The notes under the pieces were generated by a model. The model was not told the DNA's origin and did not search any database. It saw nothing but the letters and a program-made list of their open reading frames with translations. A program made the position numbers and the translations under genes. Of a DNA stretch of 64,000 bases, positions 17,634 through 25,689 are shown one piece after another. Source of the DNA: Streptomyces sp. NBC_01439 (lineage in GTDB: Bacteria; Actinomycetota; Actinomycetes; Streptomycetales; Streptomycetaceae); NCBI RefSeq assembly GCF_036227605.1, contig NZ_CP109487.1, forward strand, positions 9,349,001 to 9,413,000, written 5' to 3'. How positions within the stretch are numbered: the first letter of the stretch is position 1; each line of letters opens with the position of its first letter.

Positions 17634-17765
17634 ACCTCCCCCGCAACAGCCGCACCATCAGCAACCGGAATCCGCAGAATCGTCGCCGCCAGCCTCATCG
17701 GGACCACCATCGAGTGGTACGACAACTCATCCGATCAGCGCTATGACCTGTGCTTTCCGTTCCTT
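17634..17765 (+). pseudogene. 5' fragment of an MHS-family transporter, copy 2
   Basis: Bases 17634-17717 repeat those at 1184-1267 with about three differences and encode TSPATAAPSATGIRRIVAAS. Unlike copy 1, it retains the Trp codon and continues EWYDN before turning into unrelated sequence, with a stop near 17768. The ATG is not preserved (GCAACGGACC replaces GCACATGACC). It lies opposite the 5' region of the acetyltransferase gene. Confidence 0.65.
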
Positions 17766-17768
17766 TGA

Positions 17769-18305
17769 GTGCGGGCAGTCAGCACCGAACCAGCACCGGA
17801 ACGGCGAGTGCTGGCCGTGGACGCCGGAAGCCCTTACGCCCCTGCATCAGAGGTGACGCTTCCGCGACTGACGGCCGTCACGCGGAGTCATGCCTTGCAT
17901 CATCAGCTTTGTCATCCCTGCCGCTGGATTCGGAGCCCTGTCTAGCCCGTTTGCGCTGGATCACGGGTCACCCGCCCAGGGCATACGCCGCCTCCCCAGC
18001 CATTGCGGTGAGCGCCACGACTCGCCCGCCTGCGCGCAGGCGGGCGGGAGGTGGGCGGTGAGGTGCGTGGTGCCGATGGGGGAATGGAGTGCCTGCTGGT
18101 CTTTGAAGGCTACGAAGTCTAGCAGGCCCGACTGCGCCGTCAGCGCGGGCATGCCCGGAGCTGCGATGCGATCGCGAGTGGGTGCTCTGAGCGGGGAATT
18201 CCTCGCCGCGCGGGGCCGGGATGGCTTCGGTTCCTCGGATTGGGCACCGGTCTTCCTGCGTTTCCTGCGATGGATAGAAGACCCCCTTCGCGCTCGGTAG
18301 AGGTC
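17769..18305. other. no supported gene
   Basis: About 540 bases after the transporter fragment. Open frames on both strands have no recognisable family; the only structure is the palindrome at 18023-18046. Confidence 0.45.
18023..18046. repeat. 24-bp perfect palindrome
   Basis: CGCCCGCCTGCG followed directly by its reverse complement, with no loop spacer. It could form a cruciform or, as RNA, a strong hairpin. No U-tract follows, so it is not a classical terminator. Confidence 0.6.
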
Positions 18306-18461
18306 CTACCAGTAGTGCTTGCGGCCGCCGACGGAGTGTCCGAGGGCGCCCAGGATCCAGAGGATGGATCCGATGACGACGAGGATGGCGCCGATGGTCC
18401 ACAGGATGCTGATTCCCGCGACGAAGCCGATGACCAGGAGAATGACGCCGAGGATGATCAT
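18306..18461 (-). CDS. DUF6131-family small membrane protein
   Basis: A 51-residue protein from ATG 18461 to TAG 18306. It has two hydrophobic segments, MIILGVILLVIGFVAGISIL and IGAILVVIGSILWILGALGH, and the tail SVGGRKHYW typical of DUF6131. It is preceded by GGAGGTGACC, a strong ribosome site. A monocistronic stress-type small membrane protein; function unknown. Confidence 0.85.
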   Translation of the reverse strand: MIILGVILLVIGFVAGISILWTIGAILVVIGSILWILGALGHSVGGRKHYW

Positions 18462-18588
18462 GGTCACCTCCGATTTCGCTGTGACTCTCCTTTCAGCCTA
18501 GGCGCGTCCGGCACTGTCGGCGTGCCATGGAGTACAGCCGACGAGGTGGGGTAGCCGCAGGACATAGGCGCCACCGAGGGAGCACGCA

Positions 18589-18837
18589 GTGACAGACCAG
18601 GAAAAGTCCAGGCAGCATGCGCGGCGGACCACGCCGTCCGAGGCCGTGGGCGAGAGCGGCGACCGTGAGGCCCGGCAGCAGGCGGACGATGCCGTTGTCC
18701 AGCGCTCGGGCACGGCGGAGAACGACACGGACGCCGGGGGCCACCGTGCCAAGCGGCACCGTCCGGGCATCGGCCGTGAGGAGCAGATCCACCCCGATGA
18801 CGAGCACGAGCGGCAGGAGGACTCCGAGGACCGCTGA
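18589..18837 (+). CDS. hydrophilic hypothetical protein
   Basis: An 82-residue protein from GTG 18589, preceded by a GAGGGAG site. It is very polar (MTDQEKSRQHARRTTPSEAV and many Glu, Asp, Arg and Gln), probably disordered, with about 88% GC in third codon positions, which favours this strand over the open minus frame. Family not recognised. Confidence 0.5.
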   Translation: MTDQEKSRQHARRTTPSEAVGESGDREARQQADDAVVQRSGTAENDTDAGGHRAKRHRPGIGREEQIHPDDEHERQEDSEDR

Positions 18838-19057
18838 CGTCAGCGTGGACCGGTCCCACCCGGGCACGGAAGTCTGTTGCCCGTCGGCCGAGGCAGGTGT
18901 TCTCGGCCGTGTGCCTCGCCGGGTGCTCGGCCAACGGCCGGCCGTGGTCCGGGACGCGGCTGCTGCCGGCTCTGGGGAAGCTGTGACAACGGCCTCCTCA
19001 CGTGAACGAGCCGGTTTCAGGCGAGAGCTCGGTTGCTGAGCCTTACCGGAGGCGGAC

Positions 19058-19720
19058 ATGAACCGTGCCGCGTTGTTCGATGTCGACGGCACTCTCGCCG
19101 ATACCAATCACCTGCATGTGGTCTGCTGGTGGGAGGCCTTGCGGCAGGGGGGCCACGACGTTTCGATGCACGACATCCACCGCGCGATCGGACTGCCCGG
19201 CGAGGACCTCCTTGCCCGTTTGCTGGGCGAGCACCGGGATGCGAGCGAAGACGACACGCTGAGCGCCGCGCACAGCACCCTCTACGGCACGTACTTCGAC
19301 CGGCTGCCCCCGTTGCACGCGGCGGCGGATCTGCTGCGCGAGCTGGACCGACGGGGCTGGCGGGTCGTGCTCGTGACTTCCGCAACGGACGCCGAGCTCG
19401 ACGCGCTCAGACGGGCCGTCGACGCCGACGACGCCATCACCGCGACGGCGAGCTCCGAGGACGTGAGCGAGGGCAAGCCCGCGCCGGAACCGGTCCACCA
19501 CGCACTCGGCCTCGCCGACGCCGCTGCCCGAGACTCCGTGTTCGTCGGTGACACCGTGTGGGACATGGAAGCGGGAGCCCGGGCCCACGTCGCGTGCGTG
19601 GGGCTGCTCTGTGGCGGCATTCCGCAGCGTGACCTCGAAGCGGCCGGGGCGCGCGCCGTCTACCGGCACCCCGCCGATCTGCTCGCGCACATCGACACCA
19701 GTCCGTTCGCGGACAGGTGA
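19058..19720 (+). CDS. HAD-superfamily phosphatase (phosphoglycolate/beta-PGM-like)
   Basis: A 220-residue protein after a GGAGG site. Motif I is LFDVDGTLADTNHLH (DxDGT), motif II VVLVTSATDAELD (Ser/Thr), motif III the Lys of EGKPAPEP, and motif IV SVFVGDTVWDMEAGARA (GDxxxD). A helical cap lies between residues 20 and 80. It is likely a cytoplasmic phosphatase of small phosphoesters; substrate unknown. It stands alone. Confidence 0.92.
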   Translation: MNRAALFDVDGTLADTNHLHVVCWWEALRQGGHDVSMHDIHRAIGLPGEDLLARLLGEHRDASEDDTLSAAHSTLYGTYFDRLPPLHAAADLLRELDRRGWRVVLVTSATDAELDALRRAVDADDAITATASSEDVSEGKPAPEPVHHALGLADAAARDSVFVGDTVWDMEAGARAHVACVGLLCGGIPQRDLEAAGARAVYRHPADLLAHIDTSPFADR

Positions 19721-19804
19721 AGACCGCCGGACCACACCGCTTGAGCGATGACCCGCTGGGTAGGCGCAGCGTACGAGAAAGAGCCGTACCACGAGGTGAG
19801 CTCC

Positions 19805-19980
19805 ATGGAACGATCCACCGAGCCGGAACCCGAGGGCCCCCGGCCCACGCCGGAAAGCCCGGATCCGGTCCCCGCGACCCGCACCCCACCGGTCCCTGAG
19901 ACATACCGCCCCCGGCCGAGCCGGCCCCGGAGGAGCCCTCCACCACCGAACGGTCGGCGGTGCCGGAACCTCCCGACTGA
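19805..19980 (+). pseudogene. short Pro/Glu-rich protein, frameshifted
   Basis: ATG 19805 after a GAGGTGAGCTCC site opens MERSTEPEPEGPRPTPESPD. At the run of five C's at 19909-19913 the acidic/proline pattern jumps frame and continues PAEPAPEEPSTTERSAVPEP to a TGA at 19978. One extra C would give 58 coherent residues; without it the frame becomes Arg-rich and runs to 20104. Probably a disordered small protein; function unknown. Confidence 0.4.
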
Positions 19981-20140
19981 GCCAGCCCGTACGAGCCGTC
20001 CGAGGCAACGAAACCGGGACCCGTCACCCTTCGTGGCGGCGTTCGACGTCGTCGAGGGAGGGCTGGTCGGGATTGTCCCCCGGGGGACCGGGGTAGCCGC
20101 GTGAGCGCCGCCCAGTGAGGCTCCAGGTTGGAGGCCAACC

Positions 20141-20683
20141 ATGTCAACCAGCATGTTCATAGCAATCGTTGCCATCGCCGCGGTCATCGTGATCGCGCTC
20201 GCGGTCGGCTTGTGGATGGCGGCCCGCCGACGTCGTCTCCAGAACAAGTTCGGCCCCGAGTACAACCGCACGGTCGAGGCGGAGGGCGGTCGCATGGCCG
20301 CCGAACGCGAGCTGCGAGCCCGTGAGGAACGCCACGACAAGCTTGAGATCAAGGAGCTCCCGGCCGCACGGCGCGACCAGTACGCCGTCGAATGGAGCAG
20401 CGTCCAGGAACATTTCGTGGACCGGCCGGAAGGCTCCGTGGAGGAGGCTGACGATCTGGTCTCGCGACTGATGCGCGAGCGAGGCTATCCCACAGACGAC
20501 TACCGCGGTCAGCTGCGTGATCTATCGGTCGAGCACGGCCGGACCCTGGAGCACTACCGGGCTGCCCACGACGTCAAGGTGCGCAGCATTGATCAGAAGA
20601 CGACCACCGAGGAACTGCGAGGGGCGATGGTGCACTACCGCGCCCTGTTCGACGACCTGCTGAGTGACCAGAGGAGCCGGTGA
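20141..20683 (+). CDS. membrane-anchored protein, related to its neighbour
   Basis: A 180-residue protein with an N-terminal transmembrane helix (MFIAIVAIAAVIVIALAVGL) followed by a basic stop-transfer MAARRRRLQ. The cytoplasmic part has YNRTVEAEGGRMAAERELRA, then a helical module (WSSVQEHFVDRP, VEEADDLVSRLM, TEELRGAMVHYRALFDDLL). That module recurs in the next gene. It resembles actinomycete proteins annotated only as hypothetical or secreted. It lies 1 base before the next start, so they form an operon. Confidence 0.8.
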   Translation: MSTSMFIAIVAIAAVIVIALAVGLWMAARRRRLQNKFGPEYNRTVEAEGGRMAAERELRAREERHDKLEIKELPAARRDQYAVEWSSVQEHFVDRPEGSVEEADDLVSRLMRERGYPTDDYRGQLRDLSVEHGRTLEHYRAAHDVKVRSIDQKTTTEELRGAMVHYRALFDDLLSDQRSR

Positions 20684-20684
20684 C

Positions 20685-21236
20685 ATGCGGAACCACGCGA
20701 GCAGTGACGAGCGAGCCGGCGACGCCGGCATCACGACGGAGGACATAGCCCATCCGGGACCGGCACCGGCACCGGCCGCGGACGGCGGGGCGGGCACCGG
20801 CACGGACACCGGATCCGGCGAGGCGGCGGCCGACCGGCGGACGCCGCCCATGTATCCGGGGGAGGCCACCGCGGACACGGGCGCCGGGGAGGGCGAGTCC
20901 CGTGAACGCGGGGACGAACTCCCGACGGATCGCGAAGAGGGGGCCGGCCCGGCGCAGGCGGGCGCCGACGAGCCGCTGCTGGGTGCCGAGGACACCGCGG
21001 AGTACCACAAGAGGTGGAGCGAGATACAGGGCCGGTTCGTCGACGACCCGCAGGACGCGGTCAGGTCGGCGGACGGCCTCGTCGCGGAAGTGATGCAGAG
21101 CCTCGCCCGTACCTTCTCCGCCCGCAAGCAAGGGTTGGAGGGGCAGTGGGGCCAGGGTGAGCAGGTAGCGACAGAAGAACTGCGGCTGGCGCTGCAGCAT
21201 TACCGGTCGTTCTTCAACCGTCTCCTGAACACCTGA
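20685..21236 (+). CDS. hypothetical protein sharing a helical module with its neighbour
   Basis: A 183-residue protein from ATG 20685, after GAGGAGCCGG. Residues 1-100 are Gly/Ala/Asp/Glu-rich and probably disordered. The C-terminal 80 residues (RWSEIQGRFVDDPQDAVRSA, DGLVAEVMQSLA, ATEELRLALQHYRSFFNRLL) repeat the pattern of the preceding gene. No membrane helix. The two probably interact or arose by duplication. Confidence 0.75.
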   Translation: MRNHASSDERAGDAGITTEDIAHPGPAPAPAADGGAGTGTDTGSGEAAADRRTPPMYPGEATADTGAGEGESRERGDELPTDREEGAGPAQAGADEPLLGAEDTAEYHKRWSEIQGRFVDDPQDAVRSADGLVAEVMQSLARTFSARKQGLEGQWGQGEQVATEELRLALQHYRSFFNRLLNT

Positions 21237-21352
21237 CCCGGCTCCGTGGCGGAGCCGGTCGGAGCGAGCTTGGCGGTACGCGCGAGAAGCGGGTGGGGCG
21301 ATCCGACGCTGACCACAGACGGCTGTGCGGCGACCAGAGGAGCAGAGCGGTG

Positions 21353-22629
21353 ATGGAGACGGGCCCGATCGTTGTGTTCGCGAACTTCCTTTCGGACTTG
21401 GCGGTGGACCTCAACGAGGGGCAGATCCTGGCACAGTGGGCCCAGCAGGCGCCGCGGAAGGCGTGGCTGCTCCGGCCGGGGGATGTGCTGGTCACTCCCG
21501 TGCCGCTGAGCAGGGAGTTCCTGCGGTACGTGTACGGCCTGACCGGGGTGCCTCCGGAATCGGTGGCGGTCGTCGAGGTACCCCCCGCCGGAGCCGTACC
21601 GCTGGCTCGCGCGGTGCGCGAGGCCGGCCTCATCGAGCACATCCGGGCTCTCGCCGGGGATCGAGGCGCTGCCCTGCTGCCGACGGCGCTGGATGCATCG
21701 GCGATCGCGTTCGCCCGGGACGTCGGCCTCGCGGTCCATCCGTATCCCACCGTTGAGGCTGCCGAGGCCGCTCTGAAGATGACCATGCTGCTGAACACGA
21801 AGACCGGGTTCCGCGAGACGGCCGAGCAGCTGGGCATGCGGCTGCCGGCGGGACGGGTGTGCCTGCGCCCGGAGACCGAGGGCGTGGCCCGCGAACTCCT
21901 GCGGGAGTCGAGCGTGTCGTGGTGAAGCCCGATCGCTCGGCGGGAGGGCATGGGATGCGCTTCGTGTCCCGCGACGATCTGAGGGGCGGGGCGGTACTGC
22001 CGCTCGACACGGTCGGTGGGCCCGCGGGCATGTGGGTGGTGGAGGAGTGCCTGGACGTGGCCGAATCGGTGAGCATCCAACTGGAGGTCACCAAGTCAGC
22101 GACACACGCGCTGTTCAGCGGAGCGATGCGTACGGCTCATGGGTCCTTCACGGGGTACGCCTCCCCGTTGCCGTCCTCCTGCGCGCACGTGACCGACGAG
22201 CTCGAGGAGTGGGGGACGGCCCTGGGCCGCCACCTGGCCGATCACGGCTACGCCGGCCCGTGCGGACTCGACGCGCTGGTGGACGTAGACGGCGTGGCGT
22301 ACGCGAGCGAGAGCAATATCCGTCGTACGGCCACCACCACACCGCACACCATGGTCACCCGGCTGACGGCGGGACCGGCCAACACGCACCCGGCATGGTC
22401 GGTGTCGAAGGGCGGGACACGCGATCCCGTGGACTTCGAAGGAGCCCTCGCCCGGCTGCGCGCTTCCCGCCTCGTGTTCGATCCGGAGCGCGGCGAGGGC
22501 GTGGTTCTGTACGCGGACGCGCCGCCCGACGGCCGTTCCTGGCGGTACGCGGTGATCGCCAGGAGTGCTGGAGATGTGGAGGAGCAGGAAGCCGCGTTGG
22601 CCGAGGTTCTCGAATTCGAGGGCGGCTGA
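21353..22629 (+). pseudogene. ATP-grasp enzyme, split by a frameshift
   Basis: ATG 21353 follows GAGGAG. The first frame (PIVVFANFLSDLAVDLNEGQ, LLNTKTGFRETAEQLGMRLP) is a pre-ATP-grasp domain and stops at 21925. The next frame begins with the ATP-binding core VVVKPDRSAGGHGMRF and continues through VVEECLDVAESVSIQLEVTK and GPCGLDALVDVDGVAYASES with the metal-site ESNIRR. One base missing near 21907 separates them; restored, the protein has about 425 residues. It resembles the preATP-grasp peptide-ligase-like proteins of Streptomyces. Substrates unknown. Confidence 0.75.
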
Positions 22630-22633
22630 CCGA

Positions 22634-22681
22634 CACGACGCCGGTCCCGGCACCCTCCTGGGTGCCGGGACCGGCGTCGTG
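22634..22681 (+). terminator. strong hairpin after the ATP-grasp gene
   Basis: A perfect 21-bp stem with a six-base loop (CTCCTG), beginning 4 bases after the ATP-grasp stop. No T-run follows, which is usual for Streptomyces terminators. It can also serve the convergent PRC-barrel remnant. Confidence 0.85.
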
Positions 22682-22695
22682 GGGCGGGCACGCGA

Positions 22696-22921
22696 TCAGG
22701 CGGGGCGGCCGCCGAAGGGGGCGCCGGTGCCGTAGTAGGTGCCCAGCTCTTCCCGGTATCCGGCGTCGCCGAGGTGCTTGTCCCGGTGGAACTCGGGGGC
22801 GCTCTTGATCTATTCCTTGGTGCGGTCGACGAAGATCTTCCGATCCTCCGGGTCGACCTTGACGACCGTGCTCGCCGGCAGCAGGACCTCCTTGCCGAAG
22901 ATCCATACGCCGTGCTCGGCA
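22696..22921 (-). pseudogene. PRC-barrel-domain protein, C-terminal remnant with a stop
   Basis: The minus strand reads VWIFGKEVLLPASTVVKVDP and KIFVDRTKE, then TAG (22812-22810), then IKSAPEFHRDKHLGDAGYRE and ending GAPFGGRPA. This is the C-terminal half of the common Streptomyces PRC-barrel stress protein, where the stop replaces a conserved Gln. The N-terminal barrel half is missing; homology ends at about 22921. Confidence 0.75.
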
Positions 22922-23351
22922 GATGTACTGCGTTCCGCCTGAACCCCGTCTGCCCCGCCTTTCAGGCTTCACGCACCCGGATCGAATGCGGAACGGGGGC
23001 GGCCGTCGATCCTTGGAGGTGAGCAGGTCCCCTGCTGCGTCACGGCGACCGTCCCGGCTGCTCTCCGTATGCCCCCGATATCAGCCTTCAGCAGCTGTTG
23101 GTTCACGAGGGCGCACCGGCCACCGCCATGCAGTGTCTGAACTGCACTGTTGTCGTATGGTTACCAGCGATACCAGCGGCCGCTGTTTCTTATCCGGGTG
23201 GCCCGGCAGGAGAGCTCGCGCGCATTCCGTAGATATCCGTGCCGGCGTCTCGACGGAAACGTGCCGGCTGCCGGGCCGTCTGACGAGACGCCTTACGCCG
23301 CTCGACCCAATCGGCCGCTCGGGGAAGCATCCTTCGGGCAGAACGACTTCC
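22922..23351. other. no supported gene
   Basis: About 430 bases upstream of the next gene. No recognised frame; part may be promoter region. Confidence 0.45.
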
Positions 23352-23795
23352 ATGGACAGCTATCGCGAGATGGACCCGGCGCACCAGGTGCCGGACGGTG
23401 TCGACGAGAGGACGGTGCGCGCCCTGGGTGCGCTGTCGAAAGCTCTGGAGACCACGGAGCGGGCCCGGGGTCACCTCTACGGATTCCACCAGCTGACCGG
23501 GACCGCGGACTTCGAGCTCGGCGACGCGGTCCGGCTCCTGCGCGAAGCGGGCCACGAGGAGCAGGCCGCCCGGGTCGAGCGGGACATCGTGGGCCGCAAC
23601 GTGATCCCGGGGCATTGGACCTTCCAGATGATCGAGGCTTACAACTCCACGTACTACCGGCCCTTCGCCGGGGTGGAACACGACATCGTCGATGAGCTGG
23701 TCGGCGGGCGCGATCACCTCCTGGAGGCCCGTCTCAAGACGATTCGCCGCACCCGCCACCATCCGGACCACACCGCAACGCCCCCCACCTCCTGA
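23352..23795 (+). CDS. conserved hypothetical protein, helical
   Basis: A 147-residue protein from ATG 23352. It is mostly helical and polar: VRALGALSKALETTERARGH, YGFHQLTGTADFELGDAVRL, ARVERDIVGRNVIPGHWTFQ, EAYNSTYYRPFAGVEHDIVD. Several His/Tyr/Glu positions are spread through the helices, but no metal-site motif is evident. It resembles a Streptomyces family known only as hypothetical. The start lacks a strong ribosome site. Confidence 0.68.
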   Translation: MDSYREMDPAHQVPDGVDERTVRALGALSKALETTERARGHLYGFHQLTGTADFELGDAVRLLREAGHEEQAARVERDIVGRNVIPGHWTFQMIEAYNSTYYRPFAGVEHDIVDELVGGRDHLLEARLKTIRRTRHHPDHTATPPTS

Positions 23796-24049
23796 TACGA
23801 AGGCCCGGCTCGGCGAGGGCACGGGCAGGGGCAGCACGCGGGGCAGCTGACCGGCTGGGGCTCATCGGGGTCCGGCAGGAGCGCAGGCTTGGCAGGGTGG
23901 GCCGTAGCAAGGGCAACGTCGATCGCCGTCCGCAGGGCGGCCTCGACTTCGATTGCCGCGGGTGGCCCGTCGCCGCGCAGGGCTGCGGCCGCCCGGGCGG
24001 CGCACTTGACGGTCACGCCGGCGACGGCGGCGGCCCTCCCGTGCCGCAC
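23714..24049 (-). CDS. doubtful Ala-rich ORF
   Basis: GTG 24049 opens AAAVAGVTVKCAARAAAALR, then IEVEAALRTAIDVALATAHP and a Cys/Pro-rich VSCPACCPCPCPR. The first 75 residues look protein-like and the frame is open upstream without a start. The last 30 residues are antisense to the gene at 23352-23795, so the true stop may be lost. Function unknown. Confidence 0.3.
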   Translation of the reverse strand: MRHGRAAAVAGVTVKCAARAAAALRGDGPPAAIEVEAALRTAIDVALATAHPAKPALLPDPDEPQPVSCPACCPCPCPRRAGPSYQEVGGVAVWSGWWRVRRIVLRRASRR

Positions 24050-24153
24050 CTGCAGCCGGGCGGTCTCCGTCGCGCTGCTCGGGCTGTCCGCCGTGCGGAT
24101 CGGTGCGCACCCGTCAACGAATCGACGGGCTCAGCCGGTCGGGTCGGTCGGGC

Positions 24154-24387
24154 TCACGGGCGGGGATGCTCCTGGTCTTTCTGATCGCGTGCCTGCTCTT
24201 CCGGGGTCTGCCAGGAGTCCTCGCGGCGCTGTGCGACAGGGTTCCGCTCGGCGGGCGGTGCCTCCCGGCGCCTGCGCCGGCTCCTGTACCAGAAGGCACC
24301 GATCAGAAGGACGACCAGGACCACTCCGGCGAAGATGAGGAAGAGTGAGGCCCGGCCTTCGGCCGCGAGCGTTTCGATGGCAGTGAT
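24154..24387 (-). pseudogene. DUF6479-family membrane protein with altered start codon
   Basis: The frame encodes TAIETLAAEGRASLFLIFAG, VVLVVLLIGAFWYRSRRRRR and RREDSWQTPEEQARDQKDQE, closely matching the intact gene at 40227-40469. Where that gene has ATG ACT GCC ATC, this copy has ATC ACT GCC ATC at 24387, and an in-frame TAG lies just upstream. The only other start is a GTG inside the membrane helix. It is either inactivated, weakly started from ATC, or a base-call error. Confidence 0.7.
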
Positions 24388-24608
24388 GCGCGGCCCCTAC
24401 CCGCGATCCACGGACATACCAGACGTCGAACGGGTTTACATCGCTCGGTATGCGTGCGCGGCGGTTCGGCGCCCCCAGCGGACGGCGTAGGCGCGTCGTC
24501 CATCCGGGCCAATCCATCGCTCCGGGCGAGCGCTGCGAGCGTGTGCCGGGTAAACGGGCGTGGGTGGCGGGCCGCGCCGCCCGGTACGGCGAAGCCTCGG
24601 AGGCGTTG

Positions 24609-25082
24609 GTGGACGGGATCGTGCTGCTCAAGGAAGACCACAAGACGGTCGAGAAGCTGTTCAAGCAGTTCGAGAAAGCCGGCGACGACGCTCATGCAGA
24701 GAAGCGGAAGATCGCCGACAAGGTGATCGACGAGCTGACCACGCACACGTGGATCGAGGAGAAGATCTTCTACCCGGCCGCCCGGGAGGCGGCACCCGAC
24801 ACCAAGGACCATGTCTTGGAGAGCATCGAGGAGCACCACGTCGTTCTGTGGATGCTCTCCGAGCTCAAAGACCTGGACGCGGCCGACGAGCGGTTCGACG
24901 CCAAGATGAGCGTGCTGATGGAAAACGTGCGGCACCACGTCGAGGAGGAGGAGAAGGAGTGGTTCCCCGAGGTCCGCAAGGCCATGGGACGTAACCGCCT
25001 CACCGAACTCGGCGAACAGATGGAGGCGGCGAAGAAGAGGGCTCCGGGCGAGCCCCTGGTTGTGCCGAGCGCCAAGCACTGA
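24609..25082 (+). CDS. hemerythrin HHE-domain protein
   Basis: A 157-residue protein; GTG 24609 follows CGGAGGCG, and an upstream extension is possible but poorly composed. It shows the four-helix HHE pattern: LLKEDHKTVEKLFKQFEKAG, ELTTHTWIEEKIFYPAARE, SIEEHHVVLWMLSEL and ENVRHHVEEEEKEWFPEVRK, which supply the His/Glu ligands of a diiron site. This short HHE type is common in actinomycete stress regulons; a role in oxygen, iron or redox handling is inferred from the family. Confidence 0.92.
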   Translation: MDGIVLLKEDHKTVEKLFKQFEKAGDDAHAEKRKIADKVIDELTTHTWIEEKIFYPAAREAAPDTKDHVLESIEEHHVVLWMLSELKDLDAADERFDAKMSVLMENVRHHVEEEEKEWFPEVRKAMGRNRLTELGEQMEAAKKRAPGEPLVVPSAKH

Positions 25083-25184
25083 CGGCGGCCCCCACTCTCT
25101 TTGACTACCCCTATTGCCTCCACCGGGGACCGGCAACTCGGAGAATGAGACGCCAACTGCCAAACGCGCGCCGGCGCCGCCTTT

Positions 25185-25517
25185 TCAGGCGAGGGCCTCT
25201 GTCTCGGAGACGATGCGGGCCGTCATGTTGATCTCCATCAGAAGGCGGAGTGGCGTGCCTTGACGATGAACGAGGAATCCTCGCCAGGGCGCACGGGCTC
25301 GACCTGGTTGGCGGGGCTTCCCAAATCTTCCCGTGGTGGGAACGCCATTTCCTTAAGTTGTCGTTGGCGTAGGTTACCGGCAGTTCGCGTCGACGTGCTT
25401 CCTCCAGCAGGCGGACCACGGCAGGCAGGGCCTGCTCGCCGGAGGGGGCGGGTTCATCCGCTTACTGGTGGACGCGCGTGTTCAGCATGTCGATGATGAC
25501 AACAGCAGTCTTGGCCA
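25185..25517 (-). pseudogene. isochorismatase-family hydrolase, nonsense and internal deletion
   Basis: From ATG 25517: MAKTAVVIIDMLNT (catalytic Asp), then TAA at 25464-25462. It resumes as LPAVVRLLEEARRRELPVTY and NDNLRKWRSHHGKIWE, shifts frame to VEPVRPGEDSSFIVKARHSA, and ends after a jump at MTARIVSETEALA. The part carrying the catalytic Cys is missing. It is in frame with the catalase tail upstream, with no stop between them. Confidence 0.75.
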
Positions 25518-25518
25518 T

Positions 25519-25553
25519 GCTCCCCATGCTCCCCATGCTCCCCAAGCTCCCAG
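25519..25553. repeat. 9-bp tandem repeat
   Basis: About four imperfect copies of CTCCCCATG at the junction of the catalase tail and isochorismatase start. On the minus strand they encode GSLGSMGSMGSM. Prone to slippage. Confidence 0.7.
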
Positions 25554-25689
25554 AAGTTCCTGGGGACGGGCCGGTGATACGAACGGCCTCGCCTGTTCCT
25601 CCCGGATCCGGGGCGCGAGCTTCGACAGCCTGTCGCCGACCATCCGTGGCTCGCGGGTGGTCGGCGACAGGCGGACTACCTCGGAGGTT

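Noticed and set aside
18493..19107. A minus-strand membrane-like frame opposite 18589-18837
   Set aside because: The plus frame has far stronger GC3 bias and a better ribosome site; the hydrophobic look of the minus frame follows from complementing Glu/Asp/Gln/Arg codons.
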